Shown: positions 46,744 through 56,193, numbered from the stretch's first letter. The stretch is DNA of 64,000 nucleotides from an uncultured Erythrobacter sp. (GCA_947501005.1 CANMTU010000001.1:124001-188000), one strand, 5' to 3'. Notes: a model not told the origin generated them from the letters alone. Translations and numbers: made by a program.

Positions 46744-48552
46744 GTGAGCGAGAGCAATCCAGAAGCGTCTGGCTTGCCGCGCAGGCACAAGCTCGGGCTG
46801 GTGGCGCAATACCTGCCAATCCTCGAATGGGGCCGGACCTATAACGGTTCGGTCCTTACGAACGATCTCGTCGCGGCGATCATCGTAACGATCATGCTGA
46901 TCCCGCAGAGCCTCGCCTATGCGCTGCTGGCGGGGCTGCCGCCGATGGTGGGCCTCTACGCATCGATACTGCCGCTGGTTGCCTATGCGATCTTCGGCAC
47001 CAGCCGCACCCTCGCGGTGGGGCCCGTGGCAGTGGTGTCGCTGATGACGGCAAGCGCAGCCGGAGCGGTCGCGGCTCAAGGCACCGCGCTTTATCTCGAA
47101 GCCGCAATCACGCTCGCCGCCTTGTCCGGCGTGATGCTGGCCCTGCTCGGCTTCCTGCGCATGGGCTTCCTCGCTAACTTGCTCTCGCATCCGGTCATCA
47201 GTGGGTTCATCACCGCCAGTGGCATCCTGATCGCGACGAGCCAATTGAAGCACATCCTCGGCGTCACGGCGGGTGGCGACAATTGGCCCGAAATGCTCGG
47301 CGGGCTCGCTTCTACGATCAACACGATCAATCCGTGGACCCTCGCAGTCGGTATTCCCGCAACGCTGTTCCTGTTCTGGGTGCGCAAGGGTTTGAAGCCA
47401 AATTTGGTCAAACTGGGCTTGACACCGCGTGCTGCCGACATTGCTGCCAAGGCGGGGCCGGTCGTCGCGGTGATCGCGACGATCTTGGCGGCAGTTGGCC
47501 TCGACCTCGAAGACCGCGGCGTAAACCTCGTAGGCGCAATCCCGCAAGGCCTACCTCCATTCGCCCTCCCATCCACCGATCTTGGCTTGATTGGGCAGTT
47601 GTGGGTTCCGGCACTGCTCATCTCCATCATCGGCTTTGTAGAAAGCGTATCGGTCGCGCAGACTCTTGCTGCGAAGCGCAGGCAGAGGATCGCGCCGAAC
47701 CAGGAATTGATTGGCCTCGGCGCATCGAACATCGCCAGCGCCTTTTCCGGTGGCTACCCCGTCACGGGCGGCTTCGCTCGCTCGGTCGTAAATTTCGATG
47801 CCGGGGCCGAAACGCCAGCGGCCGGGGCCTACACAGCAGTCGGCATCGCACTTGCCGGCCTGTTCCTCACCCCGCTTCTATACAGCCTGCCCATCGCCAC
47901 CTTGGCCGCCACGATTATCGTCGCAGTTCTCAGCCTCGTTGATCTTAAGACACCCGGACAACTTTGGAATTACTCCAAGGCGGATTTTGCCGCGCACATG
48001 GCGACGATAGCCATCACGCTTCTCGCGGGAGTCGAACTGGGCGTGATCGCCGGCGTGGGCGTCGGCTTGCTGCTTTACCTGTGGCGGGCCAGCCGCCCGC
48101 ATGCAGCCATCGTCGGGCGCGTCCCCGAGACAGAGCATTTTCGCAATGTCGATCGGCACAAGGTCTTCACCGTGCCGCATGTCCTGTCGATCCGGATCGA
48201 TGAGAGCCTGACCTACCTCAACGCGCGCTGGCTGGAGGAATACGTGTTGGAGGAAATTGCCGACCGACCCGACGTGCGCCATCTCATCCTGATGTGCAGC
48301 GCGGTCAACGAGATCGACGCCTCCGGCCTCGAAAGCCTCGAAGCGATCAATCACCGGATGATCGATGCGGGCATCGGCCTTCACCTGTCCGAAGTAAAGG
48401 GCCCGGTCATGGACCGTCTGAAGCGAACGCATTTCGTCGAGGAACTCAATGGACAGGTCTTTCTATCGCAGAACCGCGCCTTCCGGGAGCTCTCTGCTAA
48501 TGGTGGTCCGCCTGTCGAGCCGATAGCAGACGCCGCGAGAGGGATGATCTGA
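46744..48552 (+). CDS. SulP-family sulfate/anion transporter
   Basis: A 602-residue permease with the classic SulP signature IPQSLAYALLAGLPPMVGLY, about eleven to twelve helices and a C-terminal STAS domain carrying NEIDASGLESLEAIN. It is distinct from the carbonic-anhydrase-linked SulP at 5751. In a sulfide-oxidation operon it may export sulfite or sulfate made by the pathway. The GTG at 46744 begins two bases after the flavoprotein stop; a frame to 46705 runs into that gene. Confidence 0.9.
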   Translation: MSESNPEASGLPRRHKLGLVAQYLPILEWGRTYNGSVLTNDLVAAIIVTIMLIPQSLAYALLAGLPPMVGLYASILPLVAYAIFGTSRTLAVGPVAVVSLMTASAAGAVAAQGTALYLEAAITLAALSGVMLALLGFLRMGFLANLLSHPVISGFITASGILIATSQLKHILGVTAGGDNWPEMLGGLASTINTINPWTLAVGIPATLFLFWVRKGLKPNLVKLGLTPRAADIAAKAGPVVAVIATILAAVGLDLEDRGVNLVGAIPQGLPPFALPSTDLGLIGQLWVPALLISIIGFVESVSVAQTLAAKRRQRIAPNQELIGLGASNIASAFSGGYPVTGGFARSVVNFDAGAETPAAGAYTAVGIALAGLFLTPLLYSLPIATLAATIIVAVLSLVDLKTPGQLWNYSKADFAAHMATIAITLLAGVELGVIAGVGVGLLLYLWRASRPHAAIVGRVPETEHFRNVDRHKVFTVPHVLSIRIDESLTYLNARWLEEYVLEEIADRPDVRHLILMCSAVNEIDASGLESLEAINHRMIDAGIGLHLSEVKGPVMDRLKRTHFVEELNGQVFLSQNRAFRELSANGGPPVEPIADAARGMI

Positions 48553-48707
48553 TGCCAGCGATTCCTAACAAGGAGGCGCGCTGCCGGGAGATCGAAGCTC
48601 TGATCGCAGCAGGGAAAGGTGTTTGCGAGAGTTGCCGCGAAATCGGGATCTCTGAAAAGACCTTTTACCGCTGGCGCACGGCACGCGCCGAAAAGCAAGA
48701 CGGATAA
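48552..48707 (+). CDS. 51-residue helix-turn-helix protein
   Basis: A very small protein starting at the ATG that overlaps the SulP stop (TGATG). It reads MPAIPNKEARCREIEALIAA and later SCREIGISEKTFYRWR, a helix-turn-helix like the N-terminal domain of IS3-type transposase orfA proteins, but with no transposase partner nearby. Three cysteines (one early, two in VCESC) are unusual for such a small DNA-binding protein. It ends three bases before cydA. It may be a regulator made from a transposase part, or a relic; the clean overlap favours a live gene. Confidence 0.7.
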   Translation: MPAIPNKEARCREIEALIAAGKGVCESCREIGISEKTFYRWRTARAEKQDG

Positions 48708-48710
48708 AAA

Positions 48711-49922
48711 ATGTTCGAACAGCTAGACGCCCTTCTGCTTGCTCGCATCCAGTTCGCCTTCACGGTAAGCTTTCACTTCATCTTTCCAGCATTTTCCATC
48801 GGACTTGCGAGCTACCTTGCAGTGCTCGAAGGGTTGTGGCTGAAGACCGGCAAGTCGATTTATCTCGACCTGTTCAAATACTGGCTGAAGATCTTCGCGA
48901 TCGCCTTCGCGATGGGCGTCGTTTCCGGCATCGTGATGTCCTACCAGTTCGGCACCAACTGGTCGAAATTCTCTGACATAGCTGGTCCAGTGATCGGCCC
49001 GCTCATGGCTTACGAGGTGCTGACCGCGTTCTTCCTCGAAGCGGGCTTCCTCGGCGTCATGCTCTTTGGCATGAACAAAGTCGGCAAGAAGTTGCACTTC
49101 GCGGCGACGCTCATGGTAGCCATCGGCACCTTCATCAGCGCCTTCTGGATCCTGTCGGTCAACAGTTGGATGCAGACACCGGTTGGATATGAGATCGGCG
49201 CGAACGGGCAATACCTGCCAGGTGAAAGTTGGTGGGACATCGTGTTCAACCCGAGCTTTCCCTATCGCCTCGTCCACACGGTCATCGCCGCCTATCTAAC
49301 AACCGCCTTTGTTGTCGGCGGGGTGGGTGCCTGGCATCTGCTGAAGGACCGGACCAACCTACACGCGCGCAAGATGTTCTCGATGGCGATGTGGATGGCG
49401 GCCATCGTTGCGCCGATCCAGATCTTTGCTGGCGACATGCACGGGCTCAATACGCTCGAGCACCAGCCTCAAAAGGTGATGGCGATGGAAGGTCATTATG
49501 AGAGCCATCCCAATGGAGCGCCACTGATTCTGTTCGGCATCCCGAACAGCGAGGAGAAGCGAGTCGATTACGCGATTGAGATACCCAAGGCGTCATCGCT
49601 CATTCTCAAGCATGACCTGAATGCTCCCCTTGCCGGGCTGGACACGATTCCTGATGACGAGGAACCGCCGGTCGGCATCGTGTTCTGGTCATTCCGCATC
49701 ATGGTCGGGATCGGTTTTGCCATGCTTGGTATTGGCGCTTGGAGCTTGTTCGCTCGCTTCCGTAAGAAACTCTACGACTGGCCGCTATTGCACAAGGCCG
49801 CACTGGTCATGGCGCCAAGCGGATTCATTGCTGTCCTCGCAGGATGGATTACGACCGAGGTCGGCAGGCAGCCCTACGTGATCTATAATCTGCTTGTCTA
49901 CCGGCGACTGATGCACTGCTGA
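48711..49922 (+). pseudogene. cydA: Cytochrome bd-type quinol oxidase subunit I, 3'-truncated
   Basis: The first 395 or so residues match CydA/CioA: the heme ligand histidine in SFHFIFPAFSIGLA, the short Q-loop, SFRIMVGIGFAMLG with the heme-ligand methionine, and GWITTEVGRQP. The sequence then breaks after VIYNLLV and ends in RRLMHC. Full-length proteins of the CioA type run on for another membrane helix, and cydB normally follows; neither is here. The DNA after about 49,900 belongs to the end of a minus-strand monooxygenase gene. The oxidase is therefore probably non-functional. bd oxidases resist sulfide, which would have suited the neighbouring SQR genes. Confidence 0.88.
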
Positions 49923-51055
49923 AAGCTTCGCGAGATAACGCCCGCCGAAGCGCAAGACCAGTCGGCGCAGGACGAAGAAAAACCCGTTCGATGGCACGAA
50001 CATCTGCGATTTGAGCCACACGGTCTTGCGCTGTTTTTCAATGTAGGGGCGCAAGCCCCTTCCCAACTTTTCAGCGCGGCGGGCACATTGCCGTTCTGAG
50101 CGGCAAGGGCTTCACCCAGTTGCTGCCCGCCCATCAACCCGGCTGTCGCGCCCATGCCGGAAAACAGCGTGAGGCACCATGCGCTGTCCCCCACCAGCAC
50201 CACGCGGCCCTTGTGCCAGCGGTCCATCTCCACCGTGTGGACCGAATCGAACAGATAGTCGGGCGCGTTGGACAGATCCTCCAGCGCTTCCTCCACGATG
50301 GAGTGGGGCTCCATATCGGCAAAGACATCGCGCAGCGTTTCCACCGCAGGCCGTTCGAACTGCGCATCTACATCCTTGGTGCGATAGGCAAAGAACGCCG
50401 TCGGCGTATGATCCTGCAGCGGGAAGACCCAGAGCGAGCGTTTATCCTGATTGAGGATTACTCCGTCGCGCTGGCGGAATGTCTCCATCTGTTCTTCTAG
50501 CTGATAAGCGCAGATCACCGCATCCAGCGAATGCATGAACTTCTCTTGCGGGCCGAACACCAGCTTGCGCACGGTGAAGCGCAGGCCATCGGCACCGATC
50601 ACCAGGTCGAAGCGCTCGATCGTTGAACTGCCGTCTTTCGTATCCAGCGTCACATCGACGCCGTCCGCGCGCTCAACAATGGCCACGGGGCTTGTGCCGA
50701 ACCGGATTTCGACCTGCCCGTCGACGCCGTTCCACAACCCTTCTTCGATATCACCGCGCAGCAGCGTGGCAGGCCGGGTCGGCTGGTCGGCGAACCCGGC
50801 TACGCGCACACGTCCGCCGTCTTTCGTCATGTGCCAATTCGGCGAGGCTTCGGGCGTGCGGATATGGATGCCGGGCAGCACGCCCAGCCTTTCCGCCGCA
50901 TGTTTGCCCGCATCCTGAAGGCCGATGAAATAGCCGCCTGTCCGCCGCTCAGGCGCGCGTTCGACGATGACGGGTTCCCACCCGGCCTTCTTAAGCGACA
51001 TGGCGCTGGCCATTCCGGCGATGCCGAGGCCGACGATAAGAGCGCGTTGAGTCAT
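49923..51055 (-). pseudogene. FAD-dependent monooxygenase, frameshifted and 3'-truncated
   Basis: A PHBH-type flavin hydroxylase. The N-terminus has the FAD fold ALIVGLGIAGMASAMSLKKA, and later VIGADGLRFTVRKLVFG and VVLVGDSAWCLTLFSGMGAT are intact. After LKSWEG the frame is lost at a run of four G on the coding strand (50056-50059 as C on the plus strand): the natural sequence (GLRPYIEKQRKTVWLKSQ) continues in the next frame, as expected after loss of one G. That second frame then runs into antisense cydA sequence at about 49,920, so the last residues are also missing. The catalytic part may still fold. It is divergent from a TetR gene. Confidence 0.82.
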
Positions 51056-51117
51056 GATTGCTGTATCCTTCCTGTCGGGGGTGAGGGGCGAAAGCCCCTG
51101 CGCCCGAACCGATATGA

Positions 51118-51166
51118 ACACTGTATAGATACCTCGCGCGCTTTTTGTCTAGACACTGTTTAGATT
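51118..51166. promoter_or_regulatory. Repeated TetR operator candidates
   Basis: ACACTGTATAGATA (51118-51131) and ACACTGTTTAGATT (51153-51166) are near-identical direct repeats 35 bases apart. The second lies in the near palindrome TCTAGACA-C-TGTTTAGA (51148-51164), next to an exact TGTCTAGACA palindrome (51146-51155). They lie between the monooxygenase and TetR genes and probably bind the TetR protein. Confidence 0.65.
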
Positions 51167-51184
51167 GCGTGCCAGATTGCCCTC

Positions 51185-51799
51185 ATGACCAAGACGAAAC
51201 GCGACAGCTATCATCATGGCGACCTGCGCAGCGCGCTGATTTCCGCCGCGGAAGAGATCATCGCCGCAGAAGGCGTGGAAGGCTTCACGCTGCGCAAGGC
51301 AGCGCGCAAGGCGGGCGTATCCCCCGGCGCGCCAACGCATCATTTCGGCAGCATGGCGGGCTTGCTGACGCAGGTGGCGCGGCGCAGTTACGAGGCACTG
51401 GGCAAGCAACTGGCAGGCGCGGCAGAGGGGCTGGAAGGCAACGCGGCGCTGCGCGCGCTGACCGCCGTCTATGTTAGGTTCGCGCGCGACAACACGGGCC
51501 GTTTCCGCCTGATGGGCCGCACCGACTTGATCGAATTGGAGGACGATGACCTGCGGGCTGCGGTCTATCGGGCGATGCGCCCGCTCGCCGCCGCCGCTGC
51601 CGGAACACGCGGCCTCGGCGTGCCGACCCCCGAGTTCGAGCGACTGGATCCGCGCCTGATCGCCGCCATCGTCCCCGCGCACGGACTGGCGCATCTGGCC
51701 ACCGAAGGACGGCTGGCCGCGACAATGCGGTCGGGAGAGGTGGACGCGCAGGCGCAAGACGCGTTGGTGGACGAGGTTTTGCGCGCGCTGTGGCCTTGA
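51185..51799 (+). CDS. TetR/AcrR-family regulator of the monooxygenase
   Basis: A 204-residue repressor. The N-terminal DNA-binding domain includes SYHHGDLRSALISAAEEII and LRKAARKAGVSPGAPTHHFG; the rest is a ligand-binding helical domain of the WHG type (around LAHLATEGRLA). It is divergent from the monooxygenase gene, with operator-like repeats between them, so it most likely represses that gene and its own. With the monooxygenase damaged, the switch has probably lost its purpose. Confidence 0.88.
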   Translation: MTKTKRDSYHHGDLRSALISAAEEIIAAEGVEGFTLRKAARKAGVSPGAPTHHFGSMAGLLTQVARRSYEALGKQLAGAAEGLEGNAALRALTAVYVRFARDNTGRFRLMGRTDLIELEDDDLRAAVYRAMRPLAAAAAGTRGLGVPTPEFERLDPRLIAAIVPAHGLAHLATEGRLAATMRSGEVDAQAQDALVDEVLRALWP

Positions 51800-52041
51800 A
51801 GCAAACCGCCCAAACCGATAGCCGCTACGCAATACTGATCACGCTGAACGCGAACGAGCCATATGCTACGACTTCGGTTTCTTGCTGTGCCTCGATATCT
51901 GACGCTGGAGGCGCGCGCGTGTCCTACCCGCCTGCTCGGGCAAACAGGACAGCTCTCCAGCGCAGGAAGTTACCTGTACTACAATGGTGAGCACGTCTGC
52001 TGTTGAAAAACCGCCACTCGCGCGCCAAACATTCCCCCAAA

Positions 52042-53604
52042 ATGCGTAAGATCCTCGCCTTTTTCCACGCTTTGCTGGCAACCGTACTGCTCACTTGCGG
52101 CGTCGCAGCTTTCGCCGCGACGTCGATTCTTCCGTCGTCCGGGGACGCCGCCGAGGCGCAGGTGGCGATGGATCCCTTCGGGCGGGAAACGCCGCGATCG
52201 ACCGTGACCAATCTGCTGGGCGTGCTGGCGAGCGAAGATCCTGGTGCCCTCGATCCCTATCTCGACCTGCCTGCCGGTATGGATCGCGCAGAGGTCGTGC
52301 CGCGCCTGCGCGCTGCGCTCGATGCGGGCGGGACGCTCGCCACCTATCAGGAACTGGCCAACGAGCCCAACGGGCGGCTCGACGATGGCCTCGGCCCGAC
52401 ACGCGAACAGGTCGGGACACTCGCCGGGGGCGAGATACCCATCCTGCTGACACAGAGCAGCGGCACGGACGGGCCTGCCATCTGGCGGCTGTCGGCGGAA
52501 ACGCTACAGGCGCTCCCGGATATCGAACCGCAGGCGATCCCGGAAGAAGAGGCTATCGTCGCCGGTGCCCCTGCGCTGGATTGGGTCAAGCTGCTGGGAC
52601 TATTGATCGCCGTCTTCATCGCGACCCGGTTGCTGGCCGCGCTGGTCCTGCTCGGTCTGCGGCAGGTCCTCTCGCGCGATGGGGCGGTGTACCGGGTCCT
52701 CGATGCCGCCCTGCCGCCGCTGGCGCTGGTTGTCACCATCGTCGGTTTCCGGCTGTGGTCGGACGCTGCGCCGATCTCGATCGTCGCGCGTCAGGTCGTG
52801 CTGCGCTATCTCGGCATTGCAGCGTGGATCGTGTTCCTGTGGTTCCTGTTCCGCCTGGTCGATGCGCTCGCCCGGTGGCTGTCGCTGCGCATGACGCGGC
52901 GCGCGCGGTACCAGAGCGCGTCTGTCATCGTCTTTGCCCGCCGGGTTATCAAGGCCGGACTGTTGGTCCTGGGGGCGCTCGGCATCCTCGACACGCTCGG
53001 CTTCGATGTCACCGCTGGTGTGGCGGCGCTCGGCATCGGCGGTCTGGTCTTGGCGCTGGGTGCACAGAAGACGGTCGAGAACCTGGTCGGCACCGTATCC
53101 GTGCTGGCCGACCGGCCGGTGCAGGTCGGGGATGTGTGCAAGGTCGGCGATGTGCTCGGCACGATCGAGGATATCGGGATGCGGTCGACCCGGATCAGGA
53201 CGCTGGAACGAACCGTCGTCACGATCCCCAATGGCGATTTTTCCTCACGCCAGATCGAAAACTATACCAAGCGCGAACGTTTCCTCTTCAACGAGACGAT
53301 CGGCCTCGAATACGCCTTGGATGCGGCCAAGCTGCGTGAAGGGATTGGCCTGATAGCAGAGGCGCTCGCACAGAACGAGCACATCGCCCCGGAGCCGCGC
53401 CGGGCGACATTACGTTATTTTGCAACGGACTCGCTGGCGATCGAAACCTTTGCCTACATCATGACCGCCGATTTCGACGAAAGCCTGAGAATCCGCAACG
53501 ATCTCATGCTCGACATCTACGAGCGATTGGAACAGGCAGGCATCGGGTTCGCCTTCCCGACACAGACCCTTTACCTGCGCAAGGACGAAACCGGGCAAGG
53601 GTGA
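52042..53604 (+). CDS. MscS-family small-conductance mechanosensitive channel
   Basis: A 520-residue inner-membrane channel with a signal sequence (first 27 residues), a periplasmic domain of about 150 residues, then four or five membrane helices. The pore helix and beta domain read GIGGLVLALGAQKTVENLVG, ADRPVQVGDVCKV, and RTLERTVVTIPNGDF, as in the MscS core. The N-terminal extension resembles larger members such as YbiO or YnaI types only in size. It opens at high membrane tension to release solutes. The start at 52042 is chosen by the signal peptide; about 240 bases before it hold no gene. Confidence 0.9.
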   Translation: MRKILAFFHALLATVLLTCGVAAFAATSILPSSGDAAEAQVAMDPFGRETPRSTVTNLLGVLASEDPGALDPYLDLPAGMDRAEVVPRLRAALDAGGTLATYQELANEPNGRLDDGLGPTREQVGTLAGGEIPILLTQSSGTDGPAIWRLSAETLQALPDIEPQAIPEEEAIVAGAPALDWVKLLGLLIAVFIATRLLAALVLLGLRQVLSRDGAVYRVLDAALPPLALVVTIVGFRLWSDAAPISIVARQVVLRYLGIAAWIVFLWFLFRLVDALARWLSLRMTRRARYQSASVIVFARRVIKAGLLVLGALGILDTLGFDVTAGVAALGIGGLVLALGAQKTVENLVGTVSVLADRPVQVGDVCKVGDVLGTIEDIGMRSTRIRTLERTVVTIPNGDFSSRQIENYTKRERFLFNETIGLEYALDAAKLREGIGLIAEALAQNEHIAPEPRRATLRYFATDSLAIETFAYIMTADFDESLRIRNDLMLDIYERLEQAGIGFAFPTQTLYLRKDETGQG

Positions 53605-53630
53605 CGCGGTATGGTGGCGGTCACGCAACG

Positions 53631-54248
53631 CTATCCGGCTGACGGTTCGCCGAACATGATCTGCCTGAAGACCTTCACGTAACTTTCTTCCGGCTGGGTG
53701 CCGTCGCCCGATCGCAAGACCGCGGTATGCCAGAGTATGAGCAAGGTTTCGGTGATGACATCGGCGGGCAAGCGGAGTGGCTGCCCAAACTGGGCGGCCA
53801 GGCCTTCGATCAGAACCCGGAACTGGGCCGTTACACGCGCCTCCGCAGCCTTGTACTGCGCGCGGAATTCCGGGTTGCGAAAGGCATAGAGCTGCAATTC
53901 CAGCGCCAGCGCCGCCCAGGCCTGGCGATCGGGGATGTCGGCTAGCCACGCAGCAAGCGTTTGCATGGCCTGGTCGATATCGGCTTCCGGGATCGAGGCG
54001 GCGAGGTCTTCCAGTCGGTCCCGCTGTTCGGCCAAGTGACCTTCCATGACTTCGAGCAGCAGCAACTCCTTGCTCTCGAAGTTCGAATAAAAGGCGCCTT
54101 GCGTAAATCCGGCGTCGGCGCAGAGCTGGCGCACGGAAAGTGCCGGGATGGAATGGGCGATCATCAGCCGCTCGGCCGATTTGATCAGCTTGGCGCGTGT
54201 TTCCGCCTGGCTTTGCCGACGCGATTTGGTGGTGGTTTCGCCGCTCAT
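53631..54248 (-). CDS. TetR/AcrR-family regulator of the heme-peroxidase operon
   Basis: A 205-residue repressor with the N-terminal domain AETRAKLIKSAERLMIAHSI and VRQLCADAGFTQGAFYSNFES, a classic TetR recognition helix. The ligand domain includes ALALELQLYAFRNPEF, as in TetR_C_6-like members. It is divergent from the catalase-like gene; a palindrome in the gap is a good operator. The inducer is unknown, but a fatty acid or aromatic compound would suit the genes it faces. Confidence 0.88.
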   Translation of the reverse strand: MSGETTTKSRRQSQAETRAKLIKSAERLMIAHSIPALSVRQLCADAGFTQGAFYSNFESKELLLLEVMEGHLAEQRDRLEDLAASIPEADIDQAMQTLAAWLADIPDRQAWAALALELQLYAFRNPEFRAQYKAAEARVTAQFRVLIEGLAAQFGQPLRLPADVITETLLILWHTAVLRSGDGTQPEESYVKVFRQIMFGEPSAG

Positions 54249-54297
54249 GGTGCTCGATCCGTCTCAAAAATCCTGATTTTCGGAACCAAATTTTCAG

Positions 54298-54311
54298 ATA
54301 TCACTTGATAT
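54298..54311. promoter_or_regulatory. Palindromic operator between TetR and catalase-like genes
   Basis: ATATCA-CT-TGATAT: six-base arms and a two-base centre, about 50 bases from the TetR start codon and 75 from the catalase-like start. It is in an AT-rich gap suitable for divergent promoters. Confidence 0.55.
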
Positions 54312-54385
54312 TTCAAATGCCCGGCCAGAGGATCGGTTTCCCGTCGATCCTTTTCAGCAGGCAAAACAGGCAGGAGTTGTTGCCC

Positions 54386-55471
54386 ATGCAGCCCATACGG
54401 TTCACCCCCAATGTCGAGCAAGTCGATCCCGACGAACAGCGGCTGACGCGCGAGATCGTCGAACAGATGAATGCGACGGCGCGCAACGCGTTCGAACGGC
54501 ATCGGCACGCCCATCGCGATGCCCATGCGAAATCGCACGCGATCCTTAAGGGTAGCATGACCGTGCACGACGGTCTGTCGGCTGAGCTTGCGCAGGGCAT
54601 CTTCGCTTCTCCGAAGACCTACGAGGTCGTCGCGCGGCTTTCGTCCGCGCCGGGCGATATCCATTCGGACGAGGTTCCGGCCCCGCGCGGTTTCGCGATC
54701 AAGGTGATCGGCGTTCCGGGTGACCGGCTTTCGCCCGACATCGGTGGCGAGAACCAGGATTTCCTGATGGTGAATTTCCCGGTGCTCGCCTTCGGCACGA
54801 TCCCGAAATACAAGCAGATGCTGGGTCTGCTCGAAAAGAACGCGCATGCGCCCGATTTCTTCCAACGCCTCGTTGCCGGCGTGGCGCGCGGCGCGAAGGA
54901 TGCGGTGGAAGCGGTGGGCAAGGTGCCGAGCGCGACGCTCGAGGGGTTGGCGCGCGACAACAATCATCCTCTCGGCGAAACCTATCATACGCAGGCCGCT
55001 GTCCGGTTCGGCGACCATGTCGCCAAACTGTCGCTCGCCCCGAAATCCCAATCCGTGCGCGATTTGACCGGTCGGGATCTCGAAGACGTCCAATATTCGA
55101 CCATGCGCGACGTAATCGGCGATTTTTTCCGCGCGAACGGCACCGAATATGAATTGCGCGCGCAGCTCTGCACCGATCTCGAAACGATGCCGGTGGAAGA
55201 TGCTGCCGTGTTGTGGGAAGAGGAAAAGTCTCCCCATCGTGCCATCGCCACGCTGCGCTTCGACAGCCAGGACCCCTACAGCCCGCCACGCCAGGTTTTC
55301 GGCGACGATGTGCTGTCGTTCAATCCATGGAACGGCGTCGAGGCGCATCGCCCGCTGGGCGGCATCATGCGCATTCGCCGCGCGGCCTACGAACGGTCCA
55401 GCACCTATCGTCACACTCAGAACGATCGCCCGCGCATAGAGCCGCAGGCCCTGTCCGACATTCCCGATTGA
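54386..55471 (+). CDS. Catalase-related heme protein
   Basis: A 361-residue member of the catalase-like superfamily, much shorter than true catalases (about 480 or more). The distal histidine region reads AKSHAILKGSMTVHDGLS, the ENQDFLMVNFPVLAFG segment contains the distal asparagine, and the proximal heme-ligand tyrosine is probably in GGIMRIRRAAYERSS. Small relatives act as peroxidases or transform fatty-acid hydroperoxides rather than dismutating H2O2. The ATG at 54386 has CAGGAG 10 bases before it. It heads a four-gene operon with a DyP peroxidase. Confidence 0.88.
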   Translation: MQPIRFTPNVEQVDPDEQRLTREIVEQMNATARNAFERHRHAHRDAHAKSHAILKGSMTVHDGLSAELAQGIFASPKTYEVVARLSSAPGDIHSDEVPAPRGFAIKVIGVPGDRLSPDIGGENQDFLMVNFPVLAFGTIPKYKQMLGLLEKNAHAPDFFQRLVAGVARGAKDAVEAVGKVPSATLEGLARDNNHPLGETYHTQAAVRFGDHVAKLSLAPKSQSVRDLTGRDLEDVQYSTMRDVIGDFFRANGTEYELRAQLCTDLETMPVEDAAVLWEEEKSPHRAIATLRFDSQDPYSPPRQVFGDDVLSFNPWNGVEAHRPLGGIMRIRRAAYERSSTYRHTQNDRPRIEPQALSDIPD

Positions 55472-55496
55472 CCACCAAGCGCAAAAGGAGCGCGCC

Positions 55497-56192
55497 ATGA
55501 CCAAAAGCACCGATCCGCGTCTTGCCGATGAGAGCAAGCCCGAAGAAATCCGCCGCCGTGCGCGCGAGCTGGCAGAAGACCTGCCGCAGCTCGCGAAAAC
55601 CGCGCTGGAAGCGATGATCCGCGACCACAATCCCGATTACAAGGGTACCGCCAACAAGGCGGGGCGCGCGGGAATGCAGTCGGGCAATGTGTCCGAACTG
55701 ACCGCCATCGCCAAGGTCAAGCCCGGCGGGGCGGACCGCCTGCGTCGCATCTTCGACCTCACCAACGGCAATATGGACGGCGCGCAGCGGGTGTCGACCT
55801 TGCACGATATGCGCTTCGTATTTTTCGACGACGACACGCGCATCCTGTTCGCCACAACCTATGATGGCGACTGGGACACCTATATTAACGATTTCGCCAC
55901 CAAGATTCCGGGGTTGATGGACCTGCTGTTCGCCAATGTCGAAGGCTGGCCGGGGATCGACAGCCCCAAGGTGAAGGACTTTATCGCCGATCACCAGATC
56001 GATGCATCGGGATGGTTTGTGGCCAATCCGCAAGTGACGGTTGTGGATACCCGCCGGTACCAGCGGATGGAGCACGCGCTGGATGACTTCCTCGAAAAAT
56101 CCCGGGCGAATGCGGATATGGATCCCGCCACGAGCAAGGCTCTCGACGAGCTGAGCACGGCCATCGCGCAACCCGAAGGCGTGGATTATTGA
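55497..56192 (+). CDS. Uncharacterised 231-residue protein of the catalase-DyP operon
   Basis: I do not recognise a named family. The N-terminus (about 1-65) is helical and charged; the middle (about 65-150) reads ELTAIAKVKPGGADRLRRIF, HDMRFVFFDDDTRILFATTY and DGDWDTYINDF, a pattern like a dimeric alpha-beta barrel of the DyP/ferredoxin-like kind; no signal peptide or membrane segment. DyP peroxidases share this fold, so it may be a diverged partner or a heme-handling protein. It lies 25 bases after the catalase-like gene and two bases before the DyP gene. Confidence 0.8.
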   Translation: MTKSTDPRLADESKPEEIRRRARELAEDLPQLAKTALEAMIRDHNPDYKGTANKAGRAGMQSGNVSELTAIAKVKPGGADRLRRIFDLTNGNMDGAQRVSTLHDMRFVFFDDDTRILFATTYDGDWDTYINDFATKIPGLMDLLFANVEGWPGIDSPKVKDFIADHQIDASGWFVANPQVTVVDTRRYQRMEHALDDFLEKSRANADMDPATSKALDELSTAIAQPEGVDY

Positions 56193-56193
56193 C

